Positions 1 to 6,520 of a DNA stretch of 42,729 bases are shown here, in pieces (positions within the stretch are counted from its first letter, which is position 1; every line of letters starts with the position of its first letter). Both the position numbers and the translations under genes were made by a program. The notes beneath the pieces were generated by a model, which worked only from the letters and a program-made list of their open reading frames with translations, made no database searches and had not been told where the DNA came from. Origin of the DNA: a virus; the IMG/VR virus record IMGVR_UViG_3300036822_000280, positions 1 to 42,729 of that record; one strand, given 5' to 3'.

Positions 1-477
1 ATCTCCAGTAGATATTGTAATATGAGGAATGAATTCAAGATCGTATATAAATCCAGACTCTAACAACAACCTTTGAGCCAGATAAACCTCTGGCGACGAA
101 ATTATTGCCACCGTGATATTTGCACGATCCCAGTAAACCACGTCATAAATAACAGCGCTTATCTGTTCTGGCATGATTGAATTTACATCGAGCTTTGATG
201 TCGGTTCTGTTCTCATGTGACAGATGGTAACGTGCTTATCATTCAGAATCTCGATATCACTTTTCGTACGCAGAGCAACATACAAATTAGTATCAATACT
301 ATTTGATACATCCACAGCCAGCGCATCGGCTCGTTTCTGCTGCGCATCGCGCTCAGCCTTCAAAGCTGAGGCTCCATTCAATTTTCTTACCAGATATGCC
401 GCAGTGCTTTCACCAACCAGCAAGTCACCCGGCAGGCATTTTCCGCGCAGAAACCCTTCCATTTCGAATGTGTTCAC
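1..477 (-). CDS. 2H phosphoesterase-like protein, partial (possible Acb1-type anti-CBASS nuclease)
   Basis: Only the first 159 residues are in the window; the gene runs off the left edge. A GTG start at 477 has a good ribosome site (AGGTAGGTG) and overlaps the stop of the small upstream ORF. Residues 1-60 look like the N-terminal module of lambdoid accessory proteins (GKCLPGD, AAYLVRKLNG, then a short charged helix). After that come two HxT motifs, H82-V-T84 (HVTIC) and H152-I-T154 (PHITIS), 70 residues apart. Paired HxT motifs define the 2H phosphoesterase fold (ligT/RNA-ligase-like phosphodiesterases). T4 Acb1, which degrades the cyclic nucleotides of CBASS defence, has the same paired motifs at nearly the same spacing as I recall. 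The 2H call follows from the motifs; the anti-CBASS role is inference. It lies at the distal end of the PL operon, a usual place for counter-defence genes. Confidence 0.6.
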   Translation of the reverse strand, partial: MNTFEMEGFLRGKCLPGDLLVGESTAAYLVRKLNGASALKAERDAQQKRADALAVDVSNSIDTNLYVALRTKSDIEILNDKHVTICHMRTEPTSKLDVNSIMPEQISAVIYDVVYWDRANITVAIISSPEVYLAQRLLLESGFIYDLEFIPHITISTGD

Positions 478-548
478 GCTTCACCTACCTGTTGGTTGTT
501 CAGTTTTTCGTATGTAGGGGCTAATTCATCGTTAATTCGTGCTGACAT
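474..548 (-). CDS. small ORF, 24 aa, upstream of the 2H gene
   Basis: A 24-residue ORF beginning MSARINDELAP with ribosome site AGAGG seven bases before the ATG. Its TGA overlaps the GTG start of the 2H phosphoesterase gene (GTGA), so the two are probably translationally coupled. It has no recognisable domain. It may be a real micropeptide or only a leader that loads ribosomes onto the next gene. Confidence 0.4.
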   Translation of the reverse strand: MSARINDELAPTYEKLNNQQVGEA

Positions 549-562
549 ACAAATTCCTCTCG

Positions 563-1576
563 TTAAGCTTGTTTGATTTTTGGAATGCGGCCGCGTGGCC
601 TTGGCTTCATGTCTGGGTATTTGCCACTGGCTATCAGCACTGCGACTCGGCTAACTATTTGCTTAGGCGTCCTTTCCATTTGCTCTGCAATTGAGTGGAT
701 TGACTCGCCGTCAATATAAAATCTGGATAATTGATATTCGTCTTGCGGTCCCCACGGGGTATAAAAGAACGCAGTGGAAAATCCGTGAGCGTTTGCCCAC
801 GTAACGATTGATTGTTTGGTCTTTTTGCAGTGGTTGGCGATTTCTATCGTTGGAATTTTCCCTATATTTTCAACGATGTATTTTATGTCCGCATCCGTGT
901 AACTGCTTGAGTCGCCAGCTTTAATGTCAGATTTAATCTGAGCCTGGATTTTGTCGTTTTTGTGCGAGTTGATGAATCGGCCAATTTCTAGCCTTGTCCT
1001 TTGGCACGCGCTGCTGATTGCATCAATCGATAGCTTTTCGCAGTTCTTCATGATGTAGCTAGCCTCATCCTCTGAGTAGCTATTGTCTGGCTTTGGCTGC
1101 GCTTCTATCTGCTCAGGCGTTAATCGATAGCCGCGGTTGATTGCCTTTTTGATGGCGGCATTGAACCCAAAATGAGTGGTTATCTCACTCAGCTCCTCAC
1201 CCAGGAACATGGACGCCTTGAATCTGCGCTCACCCATATCAGGCTTGTCTTTGCCAATATTTATCAGCAGATGCTTCAAATACTGGATTTCACCGGGCAT
1301 CAGCTTGCTGCAGGGTAAGTCATCCTCTTTGACGACCGTGTGAATGACCCTGTAGCTGTCTGTGAATAGCTGATAGACGTAGGTGTAGTCACCGTCGGGA
1401 GAGTGGAGGTTGTCGGCAGGCAGGTAGTGCGTCCAACCGAGTTTTGCCAGTGGGGAGTGAGGGTTGATGTTTTCCAGCTTGAATGCGGAAATATGCTTCC
1501 CCGGAGACGTCATCACGTTCCCGCGAGAAATGGCATCTCTACGAAAGTTATTCGCATGGAGAGGGTGGGTACTCAT
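563..1576 (-). CDS. hypothetical protein with three Myb/HTH-like repeats
   Basis: 337 residues; start supported by GGAGG six bases before ATG. I do not recognise a named family. Residues 167-204, 226-263 and 275-312 share one pattern: an aromatic residue, D/E-rich turn, YI or L..F helix, then IA......T...I, as in Myb/SANT or small helix-turn-helix modules. The C-terminus (PRPRGRIPK) resembles an AT-hook. Together these suggest a DNA-binding protein with several helical modules. It lies just downstream of the recombination genes in the PL operon and its architecture resembles the smaller products at 1596-1958 and 11461-11826. Function is unknown; DNA binding is inference. Confidence 0.7.
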   Translation of the reverse strand: MSTHPLHANNFRRDAISRGNVMTSPGKHISAFKLENINPHSPLAKLGWTHYLPADNLHSPDGDYTYVYQLFTDSYRVIHTVVKEDDLPCSKLMPGEIQYLKHLLINIGKDKPDMGERRFKASMFLGEELSEITTHFGFNAAIKKAINRGYRLTPEQIEAQPKPDNSYSEDEASYIMKNCEKLSIDAISSACQRTRLEIGRFINSHKNDKIQAQIKSDIKAGDSSSYTDADIKYIVENIGKIPTIEIANHCKKTKQSIVTWANAHGFSTAFFYTPWGPQDEYQLSRFYIDGESIHSIAEQMERTPKQIVSRVAVLIASGKYPDMKPRPRGRIPKIKQA

Positions 1577-1595
1577 GATTGCCTCCGGAGTGGAG

Positions 1596-1958
1596 TTAGT
1601 TTTTTGTTAGCCAGCCATTGCGGCGCAAGTTTTCAAGCAGTCGACGGTCGCCGATGCTCGCTTCACTTCTGCCGGTGAGTTCTGATATTTGCTGGTTGGA
1701 ATGGGTGTTAAAGAGTGATAGTTCTTCTGATGTCCATCTGTCGCAGGGCTTGATTAAGTCTCTCCATTTACTCAGAACCCGCTTCGGGTTGTTGTACTTC
1801 AATTTAAAATCGCCAACCCGGCGCAGTCTCATTTTCTTGGCTTGCTGAATGATTGCCGCCTCGGTTCGCTCCAGCTTCCCTGCAATGATTTCAACCTCCA
1901 TATTTAGCGGGGCCCGCCGTAGAAAAACCTTCTCGTATTCTTGCCATCTTTCAGCCAT
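1596..1958 (-). CDS. hypothetical HTH/Myb-like protein
   Basis: 120 residues from the ATG at 1958. An in-frame ATG at 1970 is less likely, because GGAGATAACC (the ribosome site) lies between the two. Two modules are visible: residues near 5-45 (YEKVF, IIAGKLERTEAAI) and near 75-105 (WTSEELSLF, ISELTGRSEASI). Both follow the acidic-aromatic helix then 'I..L..R...I' pattern of Myb/HTH DNA-binding modules. It starts two bases after the exo stop, so it is in the same operon. Specific function is unknown. Confidence 0.65.
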   Translation of the reverse strand: MAERWQEYEKVFLRRAPLNMEVEIIAGKLERTEAAIIQQAKKMRLRRVGDFKLKYNNPKRVLSKWRDLIKPCDRWTSEELSLFNTHSNQQISELTGRSEASIGDRRLLENLRRNGWLTKN

Positions 1959-1960
1959 GG

Positions 1961-2644
1961 TTATCTCCATTGATCCCCGAATGAGAAGCCAATTTCTGCA
2001 AGCGCTTCGTCCATTTTATCGATGAACTCTGGCACCATTTCATTGAAATCGGACATGTATTTTTCATCACGCTCAATCAGAATGTGGTGAATACCCTCAC
2101 GCTTCATGCGCGGGTCATAATTACCGAAGTACCAGCCATCCTTGCCGGTTACCCACATGCTGTATTGCACTTGTGCCATGTACTCTGATTTGATGGCATC
2201 AAGGCCACCGAGTAGAAACTTCATGAACACTGCGCTTGTGAATGGGCACTTTAGCTCTAGACCGCGGCCGTCTGAGCACAACCCATCTGGAGAGCACGCT
2301 GTTCTCATTGCATCGTCTCGGTACAAGATAGGGGCCTCGATGACGCTTACGTTGGCCGTAAATTCGAATAGCATCCGTGCTGAATCTTCGTGTTGTTTCC
2401 CCCAGGCTAAAGCCTTCGCATTCACTTCCGGTGCTTCACCCGTACAAACTTCACCAAGCAATGTGTAGAAGTAGGTCAGTTTCATGTCAGACCATTTGGT
2501 TCCGTTCCGTGGCTTTGAAATGACTTTTGATGCTTCAGAGGCAGTAATTACACCCAGTCTAAGCCGATGCCATTCTGAGCTTCCTTGCTCAATTTGGTTA
2601 ACGTCTACGCCGGTACGCTGCAGTATCATTTCAGAAGTGATCAT
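1961..2644 (-). CDS. exo: λ Exo-type 5'-3' exonuclease (YqaJ/RecB-like nuclease)
   Basis: 227 residues, collinear with λ Exo (226 aa), and near identical in blocks such as [25 protein letters not shown] and [11 protein letters not shown]. Catalytic residues are conserved as D120 (SPDGL), E130 and K132 (GLELKCP), equivalent to λ D119, E129 and K131. λ Exo is a trimeric, processive nuclease that resects one strand of a double-strand end so that an annealing protein can load. The start overlaps the recT stop (GTGATCATG region), giving coupled translation. It is partnered here with a RecT-family annealase rather than λ Bet. Confidence 0.95.
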   Translation of the reverse strand: MITSEMILQRTGVDVNQIEQGSSEWHRLRLGVITASEASKVISKPRNGTKWSDMKLTYFYTLLGEVCTGEAPEVNAKALAWGKQHEDSARMLFEFTANVSVIEAPILYRDDAMRTACSPDGLCSDGRGLELKCPFTSAVFMKFLLGGLDAIKSEYMAQVQYSMWVTGKDGWYFGNYDPRMKREGIHHILIERDEKYMSDFNEMVPEFIDKMDEALAEIGFSFGDQWR

Positions 2645-3582
2645 GCTGCCGCCTTAGTCCGTTTCAATAGGAAGTCATGCGCCTTAACCGCCTCGATTTC
2701 AGTGAGTTCTGAGGCCGCTGTTATAGTGCGCCGGAAAATTTGAGAACAAAGCGGTAGCATATCCTCCCAGGTTTTATCCATCTGAGTAAGAAGGTCGGTG
2801 ATGGTCTGCAGGGTTTCATTAGTGGCTGGAGAAATATCCTTTTCTTTCCCACGCTCTTGGCTAAAATTAATGCCTTCACCGGCCTCGGTATTTACGTAGT
2901 CAATCGCCTGATCCAGCCGGTCGCGACGTGGCCAATATTTGTACGCTTGTTTAACCACTGTTTTTAGGATCATTTGTTCTTCATCGGTTGACCAAGGGCA
3001 AGATTTGATCTTCTTTGCGGTAAATGACTTCCATGCCTCTGACCTGTCGCGAATGGCGTAGATGTCTTCTGATCTCATCGTGTGGGTCAGGTAATCACCG
3101 TCTGCTGTTTTGGCTACAACGTACGCGCCGACGACATCACCACGACTCTCTATGGTGTCGAATTCGTTAAATTCGTGCGACGGCGGCCTGTCGATTGAAG
3201 TGCGCATGAATTTGTCGTTCCTGCGTACAATCGCTGACTGACACCACATGATCGCGCCAGACTGCTGTGCGATGTGCATTAGTCCAAAGTAGGAAATATC
3301 CAAGCAGACCTGAAACTTGTCTTTGAATTTTCGTGGAACGAGATAGGCAAGTTTTTTTCCCGGGTTTAGCGTAATTCCAATTGATGACAGGTTTAAAATG
3401 GCACTACGGGTCGCTGGCCATGTGTCCAAAGCAACCTTCGCAAGAAACTCATTAGCACCGAAGGATTGCATCGCGTATTCCATTTCACGCTTAAAACCGA
3501 TCCCGGGCTCTGAACAGACCGCTTGGAAGTCTTGCTCAAGCGGCAATAACTGTTGGTGAATTACATCGATGTTATTGGCCAT
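2641..3582 (-). CDS. recT: RecT-family single-strand annealing protein
   Basis: 313 residues. The ATG at 3582 overlaps the upstream stop (TGATG) and follows GAGGTGG; a GTG one codon earlier is also in frame. The N-terminal and central part matches the RecT family: [24 protein letters not shown], a [12 protein letters not shown] segment, [21 protein letters not shown], and a [13 protein letters not shown] helix. RecT proteins coat single-stranded DNA and anneal it to complementary strands in phage recombination. The neighbour downstream is λ-type exo, so the pair forms a two-component recombination system. The C-terminal 80 residues are more variable and likely contact the nuclease or SSB. Confidence 0.93.
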   Translation of the reverse strand: MANNIDVIHQQLLPLEQDFQAVCSEPGIGFKREMEYAMQSFGANEFLAKVALDTWPATRSAILNLSSIGITLNPGKKLAYLVPRKFKDKFQVCLDISYFGLMHIAQQSGAIMWCQSAIVRRNDKFMRTSIDRPPSHEFNEFDTIESRGDVVGAYVVAKTADGDYLTHTMRSEDIYAIRDRSEAWKSFTAKKIKSCPWSTDEEQMILKTVVKQAYKYWPRRDRLDQAIDYVNTEAGEGINFSQERGKEKDISPATNETLQTITDLLTQMDKTWEDMLPLCSQIFRRTITAASELTEIEAVKAHDFLLKRTKAAA

Positions 3583-3884
3583 CACGCCACCTCGTCATAG
3601 CTATGTTTATTTCGGTAAATTTCTAGGGCCCGCTGATGCTTGACCAGCTCAGTTAACCCATCCCAAATTGCCTTGCTGGCTAACTCCTGGTATTCGGTGG
3701 AGTCGGTGCCAATTTCCATTACATCGGCATCAATGCCGGGTAGGTTTTGTTTGAGCATTTCAGTGAAATGGTGAATCCGGAACTGCTTATCAAGACGTTC
3801 AACTTCACTGTAGACGGCCTCATTGTCCCGTTCGGTAAAACTGGCAGCGATGCGTTTAATTTCCAGTGCCTGCAGTGCGTTCAT
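3582..3884 (-). CDS. hypothetical protein upstream of recT
   Basis: 100 residues from the ATG at 3884, chosen because GGAGG lies seven bases upstream; the longer reading from 3929 has no such site. It is helical and charged (MNALQALEIKRIAASF; YSEVERLDKQFRIHHFTEML) with no known motif. Start and stop both overlap neighbours (ATGA before, TGATG after), so it is coupled to recT. It occupies the position of gam in λ, but no similarity to Gam is visible. Function unknown. Confidence 0.7.
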   Translation of the reverse strand: MNALQALEIKRIAASFTERDNEAVYSEVERLDKQFRIHHFTEMLKQNLPGIDADVMEIGTDSTEYQELASKAIWDGLTELVKHQRALEIYRNKHSYDEVA

Positions 3885-3997
3885 TTCGACCTCCAAGCTT
3901 GCTTGAGTTGAACCATTGCCATAGCCCATAGGGCCGGGCTGCGCATTCTGATGGCTGCTCTAGCGATAACTTGCGCGTTGGTGAATGCGTTGTTCAT
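3881..3997 (-). CDS. small ORF, 38 aa
   Basis: Begins MNNAFTNAQVIARAAIRM and ends QLKQAWRSK; a basic amphipathic peptide. GAGG precedes the ATG and the stop overlaps the next start as ATGA. The unbroken chain of overlapping starts and stops from 4128 to 2641 supports translation. It sits where λ carries small regulators such as kil and cIII, but no similarity to those is seen. Confidence 0.5.
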   Translation of the reverse strand: MNNAFTNAQVIARAAIRMRSPALWAMAMVQLKQAWRSK

Positions 3998-4128
3998 GGC
4001 TCGCCTCGCTGATTTAACGTGTCTTTCAACCAACGCCCGATAACACGCATCCGGCGAGTGATAATTTCGAGTAGTGATTCATATTGAGTGCCCATGAGTG
4101 GGCACCCAGCGTAAGCAAGTTGCTTCAT
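3994..4128 (-). CDS. small ORF, 44 aa (kil-position peptide)
   Basis: Begins MKQLAYAGCPLMGTQY and ends LKDTLNQRGEP. TAGGAG lies six bases before the ATG, and the stop overlaps the next ORF (ATGA). The middle (YESLLEIITRRMRVIGRWL) is a predicted basic amphipathic helix. By position it corresponds to the λ kil/cIII segment, whose products are short helical peptides acting on host FtsZ or FtsH. Sequence alone does not establish such a role. Confidence 0.55.
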   Translation of the reverse strand: MKQLAYAGCPLMGTQYESLLEIITRRMRVIGRWLKDTLNQRGEP

Positions 4129-4194
4129 GGGTGACTCCTAATTGATAGGTATTCATTGCTGAACCAACTCGTAAATTGGATTAGCGATGGGAAT

Positions 4195-4216
4195 AAAAAA
4201 GCCGCTCTAGGCGGCT
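4195..4216 (-). terminator. intrinsic terminator in the PL operon
   Basis: Read on the minus strand: GCCGC, loop CTAGA, GCGGC, then six T. The stop codon of the 87-aa gene lies inside the hairpin. Genes downstream would need N-mediated antitermination. Confidence 0.75.
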
Positions 4217-4470
4217 GATATAATTTCGTAGCGCTGAATATATTTGTCTGCATATTCACCGAAGTGTGACCAGTATTCGATACTGGCATCAGCCGCTGGC
4301 TCAATTAGGTCACATAGTGGCGTGAACCTTGAAGCCGCACGGTGGGCATCACTTTCGAAGAAACCCAAGCAAAAATGGAATTCTTCCAACTTGAATTCAC
4401 ATACCTCTATTATTTTTCCAAACATTTCCCTAGGAACGCGCACGGTGTCACCTACAGATGGTTTTTTCAT
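4207..4470 (-). CDS. hypothetical phage protein, 87 aa
   Basis: Starts at the ATG at 4470 (MKKPSVGDTVRVPREMFG), which has GGAG six bases upstream; the longer frame to 4500 begins inside a terminator hairpin. The first 30 residues (VGDTVRVPREMFGKIIEV) resemble a small β-barrel of the SH3/KOW kind. The rest is acidic and ends EIISAA. No function can be given. It lies between two terminators, so its expression depends on antitermination by N. Confidence 0.65.
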   Translation of the reverse strand: MKKPSVGDTVRVPREMFGKIIEVCEFKLEEFHFCLGFFESDAHRAASRFTPLCDLIEPAADASIEYWSHFGEYADKYIQRYEIISAA

Positions 4471-4550
4471 ATTTGCTCCGGGTAAAAAATAGGGCCGCAT
4501 TTCTGCAGCCCGAAGTGATGATAAGAGGGGTATTCGTATTGCTGGTACAT
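4467..4550 (-). CDS. possible 27-aa tyrosine-rich ORF
   Basis: Reads MYQQYEYPSYHHFGLQKCG and ends FYPEQI; the TGA overlaps the ATG of the next gene (ATGA). The ribosome site is weak and the ORF spans a terminator hairpin, so it may be chance. Overlap phasing is the main support. Confidence 0.3.
   Translation of the reverse strand: MYQQYEYPSYHHFGLQKCGPIFYPEQI
4484..4511 (-). terminator. intrinsic terminator in the PL operon
   Basis: On the minus strand GGGCTGCA, loop GAAA, TGCGGCCC (one T·G pair), followed by TATTTTTT. A strong eight-pair stem with a stable tetraloop. Confidence 0.8.
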
Positions 4551-4584
4551 CAGCAAGCCCGCTGTATAACGAGCTTTGGGATGG

Positions 4585-4902
4585 TCAGCGACCTAATGCT
4601 TTGTTGATGGCTTTGCGCACCCTCTCCATATCCGTGCTGTTATATGTGTAAGCCCAATCCTCTATATTTGGCTTATCTTTATCAGTTAGGCCTGCGTAGT
4701 ACTCAATTCGCAAAACCATATCTAGCAATGCCTCCAGAAGCTCAGGCGCTGCCGTTATTAAATAAGCATTAGCCAATCCCTCGGCTCTGCGGCTTACATC
4801 CCCTGTAGACAGGAATCCCAACTGCAATCCCGCCTCATGCTGGCTGCAAATGCTTACATCCTTGCCTTCCCACGGGCCCGGCGTTCCTTTAAACTCACTC
4901 AT
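4585..4902 (-). CDS. hypothetical phage protein (TPGPW family)
   Basis: 105 residues from the ATG at 4902; a GTG one codon earlier is possible. The pattern FKGTPGPWEG near the start and ANAYLITAAPELLEALLDMV in the middle is typical of a widespread small phage protein of unknown function, usually written as TPGPW ... ANA.LIAAAPELLEAL. The C-terminal helix (MERVRKAINKALGR) is basic. It lies in the PL operon between the 72-aa gene and a terminator. Confidence 0.75.
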   Translation of the reverse strand: MSEFKGTPGPWEGKDVSICSQHEAGLQLGFLSTGDVSRRAEGLANAYLITAAPELLEALLDMVLRIEYYAGLTDKDKPNIEDWAYTYNSTDMERVRKAINKALGR

Positions 4903-4912
4903 CACATAACCC

Positions 4913-5131
4913 TCATTGGTTGCGAGCTTTCAGCATGGCGTCAGCGATTCGATAATAGTGATTAGCAAAAAGGTTAATCGTCTCATCTCTAGCTTCTGGT
5001 GCTATTGCCCCAAAAGATAAATCGCCCTGCATTGCTTTCGCAGCGAAAAAATCACGCATCGTGGCATCTGATGCCAACTCTTGGCGCTTGCTGTCTCCGT
5101 CATATACGCCACCCATAAATTCATTGCTCAT
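4913..5131 (-). CDS. hypothetical phage protein, 72 aa
   Basis: Starts at 5131 (MSNEFMGGVYDG) after GGAG; the longer frame to 5314 crosses a terminator and an overlapping small gene and is rejected. Residues 23-35 (DATMRDFFAAKAMQG) and the end (YYRIADAMLKAR) match a common lambdoid accessory family of unknown role, helical throughout. Its start overlaps the stop of the 31-aa membrane peptide (ATGA). Confidence 0.75.
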   Translation of the reverse strand: MSNEFMGGVYDGDSKRQELASDATMRDFFAAKAMQGDLSFGAIAPEARDETINLFANHYYRIADAMLKARNQ

Positions 5132-5223
5132 AACACTATCTCCATCCAAATAATCACAGCCAGACACCAGAAGAGGGCGCAGACGACTAATACACCAAAC
5201 CAAAACTTTTGCTTGTACGGCAT
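5128..5223 (-). CDS. single-span membrane peptide, 31 aa
   Basis: MPYKQKFWFGVLVVCALF, then a further hydrophobic stretch to the end; residues 7-28 form one membrane helix with a basic N-terminus (inside). GGAGGG lies seven bases before the ATG and the TGA overlaps the next gene. Small membrane peptides in PL operons often act on the host envelope, but the role here is unknown. Confidence 0.6.
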   Translation of the reverse strand: MPYKQKFWFGVLVVCALFWCLAVIIWMEIVL

Positions 5224-5240
5224 ACTGCACCCTCCAGTTA

Positions 5241-5266
5241 AAAGAAAAGCCTCCGAAGAGGCTTTG
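5241..5266 (-). terminator. intrinsic terminator (tL-type)
   Basis: Minus strand: AAAGCCTC, loop TTCG, GAGGCTTT, running into TTTTCTTTT. Eight pairs with a UUCG tetraloop. This is the first terminator met by PL transcripts after N and the 92-aa gene, as with tL1 in λ. Confidence 0.88.
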
Positions 5267-5465
5267 TGTTAGCGCTTTCCCCAGACACAACGTCCGTGTT
5301 AATAGATTGAGCACTACCGAGGCTCAGTTTTGAGCCAGTTGATTCTATTGGTAATGCTCAGCCGATTAACGTCAGAATGGGATTCCAAATCCCATGCAGT
5401 GGGGGTTAAACCAGAAGCAGTGGAACTTGCCAGAGTGGGAGTGATGCTTCCCATATGAGTGATGG
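5267..5465 (-). other. non-coding spacer with two perfect inverted repeats
   Basis: No convincing gene. 5321-5336 is a six-pair hairpin (GGCTCA, loop GTTT, TGAGCC). 5377-5395 is an eight-pair hairpin (ATGGGATT, loop CCA, AATCCCAT). Neither has a T-tract. They may be RNA-processing or antitermination elements in the PL transcript. Confidence 0.45.
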
Positions 5466-5744
5466 TTACGCATTACTCACCTCGCTGTTTCTGATGATTT
5501 CTGCTAAATCACGGAGCAGGTATCTGGCGCTCTTATCCAGGGTTTTCTTATCTGCCCGGTCATAGCTCATCGCAGAGCTGATTTTCGTACCAAGCTCACT
5601 TGGACGCATATGCAATACCAGCTCGTTAAAGAAGCTCACAAACTCACTGTCGTAGAACTTAGCGAGTTGCTCTGCTAACTGCTCCGGTGTCAGCTTTACC
5701 GTTACATCCAGTTGTACGGGGACGACTATGCTACGGGTGCTCAT
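5466..5744 (-). CDS. hypothetical phage protein, 92 aa
   Basis: Begins MSTRSIVVPVQLDVTVKLTPEQLAEQLA; GAGG lies upstream of the ATG. An N-terminal β-strand pair is followed by helices; residues 66-90 (TLDKSARYLLRDLAEIIRN) are strongly helical. It is the first gene after N in the leftward operon, 16 bases from it. This family occurs in many lambdoid phages next to N, and I know of no function. Confidence 0.75.
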   Translation of the reverse strand: MSTRSIVVPVQLDVTVKLTPEQLAEQLAKFYDSEFVSFFNELVLHMRPSELGTKISSAMSYDRADKKTLDKSARYLLRDLAEIIRNSEVSNA

Positions 5745-5760
5745 AATTGCCTCGGTGGCT

Positions 5761-6027
5761 CTATCGAGCCGTGATTTTCTCAGACTTACGATGACCTGCT
5801 GCGAACATTGCTACTTGCGGCAAACACATCGCACCGCCTTCTGATGTTTCGTGAACCGGTCGAGGACAAGCTTTGTAGCCAATCAGTGATAATGCCTTGG
5901 CTACTTTTGAGCTACCTACAAGGGCTGTAGCGATGCTCTTACTCAACCTGATATCCTTTGTTGCCTCTGCACGTTCAGCCGCTCTACGGAGCTTCCTGCG
6001 CAGCTTGCAGCGTTCTCTTGCGTTCAT
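5761..6027 (-). CDS. N: antitermination protein N (P22-type)
   Basis: 88 residues. The N-terminus (NARERCKLRRKLRRAAERAE) is an arginine-rich motif of the kind that binds boxB RNA. The C-terminus (MFAAGHRKSEKITAR) matches, from memory, the P22 N C-terminus (YAAGHRKSKQITAR), which contacts RNA polymerase and Nus factors. N lets polymerase read through terminators in the PL and PR operons. It is the first gene of the PL operon and three intrinsic terminators lie downstream, as expected. GGAG lies eight bases before the ATG. This P22-type N is combined with λ-type CI and Cro. Confidence 0.88.
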   Translation of the reverse strand: MNARERCKLRRKLRRAAERAEATKDIRLSKSIATALVGSSKVAKALSLIGYKACPRPVHETSEGGAMCLPQVAMFAAGHRKSEKITAR

Positions 6028-6256
6028 TGTTAATCTCCAGTGGATTGGCTTTGGTGGTGTGGTGGGGATGGCACTGAGTCGCTACTCCCACTTATTTCCT
6101 GAACGCCCTATTAACGTATTGGCCACTATCTGAGCTGGCCCAGCTGGTTCTCAGGTCTTATCTCTCTGCTAGCGTTGCACCTCGCTTGAGGACGCCGCCA
6201 CCACACCCCAAAGCCAACTGCACTTTGGTGTACACCTCTCGGCATACAAATCTGAT

Positions 6257-6268
6257 TGTTAAAGAAGC
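6257..6268 (-). promoter_or_regulatory. nutL boxA-like sequence in the PL leader
   Basis: Minus strand GCTTCTTTAACA, close to boxA of rrn and lambdoid phages. It lies between PL and N, about 65 bases into the transcript. A ten-base palindrome (GGTGTACACC, 6227-6236) follows. I cannot identify boxB with confidence. Confidence 0.45.
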
Positions 6269-6337
6269 AGCCTGACATCATGTCTGGCGCGGCTTGTAGT
6301 TCCGTCTGCCGCATCGAGATTTCGTTTCGATGGGTTT

Positions 6338-6366
6338 AGTATCACCGCGAGAGATAATATAGTCAA
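6338..6366 (-). promoter_or_regulatory. PL promoter
   Basis: Minus strand: -35 TTGACT (6366-6361), 17-base spacer, -10 GATACT (6343-6338). The spacer and -10 are overlapped by operator OL1, as in λ PL. It drives N and the whole leftward operon. Confidence 0.9.
6340..6356 (+). promoter_or_regulatory. operator OL1
   Basis: TATCACCGCGAGAGATA. It overlaps the PL -10 and is identical to OR1 read on the opposite strand. It matches the λ operator half-site TATCACCGC exactly. Confidence 0.9.
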
Positions 6367-6380
6367 CACCGCTAGAGATA
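6364..6380 (+). promoter_or_regulatory. operator OL2
   Basis: CAACACCGCTAGAGATA; differs at one of 17 positions from λ OL2 as I remember it. It abuts the PL -35. Confidence 0.9.
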
Positions 6381-6386
6381 TAAATT

Positions 6387-6403
6387 AACGACCGCTGGTG
6401 ATA
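6387..6403 (-). promoter_or_regulatory. operator OL3
   Basis: Minus strand TATCACCAGCGGTCGTT; conserved left half TATCACC, a weaker right half. Spacing from OL2 fits a three-operator cluster. Confidence 0.75.
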
Positions 6404-6484
6404 TTTATGAATAATAAGGGAATTTATTTTTTGTTCGAGTGGGTTTCTTTTGTTGGCAGTGGGGGAGTAGCGGGATTTGACATA

Positions 6485-6504
6485 GCCCGGATATTGCTCC
6501 GGGC
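6485..6504. repeat. inverted repeat after cI
   Basis: GCCCGGA, six-base loop, TCCGGGC, 17 bases past the cI stop. There is no T-run after it on the minus strand, so it is not a standard intrinsic terminator. The spacer 6404-6520 holds no gene; rexAB is absent. Confidence 0.5.
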
Positions 6505-6520
6505 ATGGTGTTTGCGATGG

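Noticed and set aside
4913-5314. 133-aa ORF starting at 5314
   Set aside because: It would cross a strong terminator and the 31-aa membrane gene; ATG 5131 with GGAG fits better.
6126-6314. 62-aa minus-strand ORF in the PL leader
   Set aside because: No ribosome site, odd composition, and it covers the boxA-like sequence; more likely untranslated leader.
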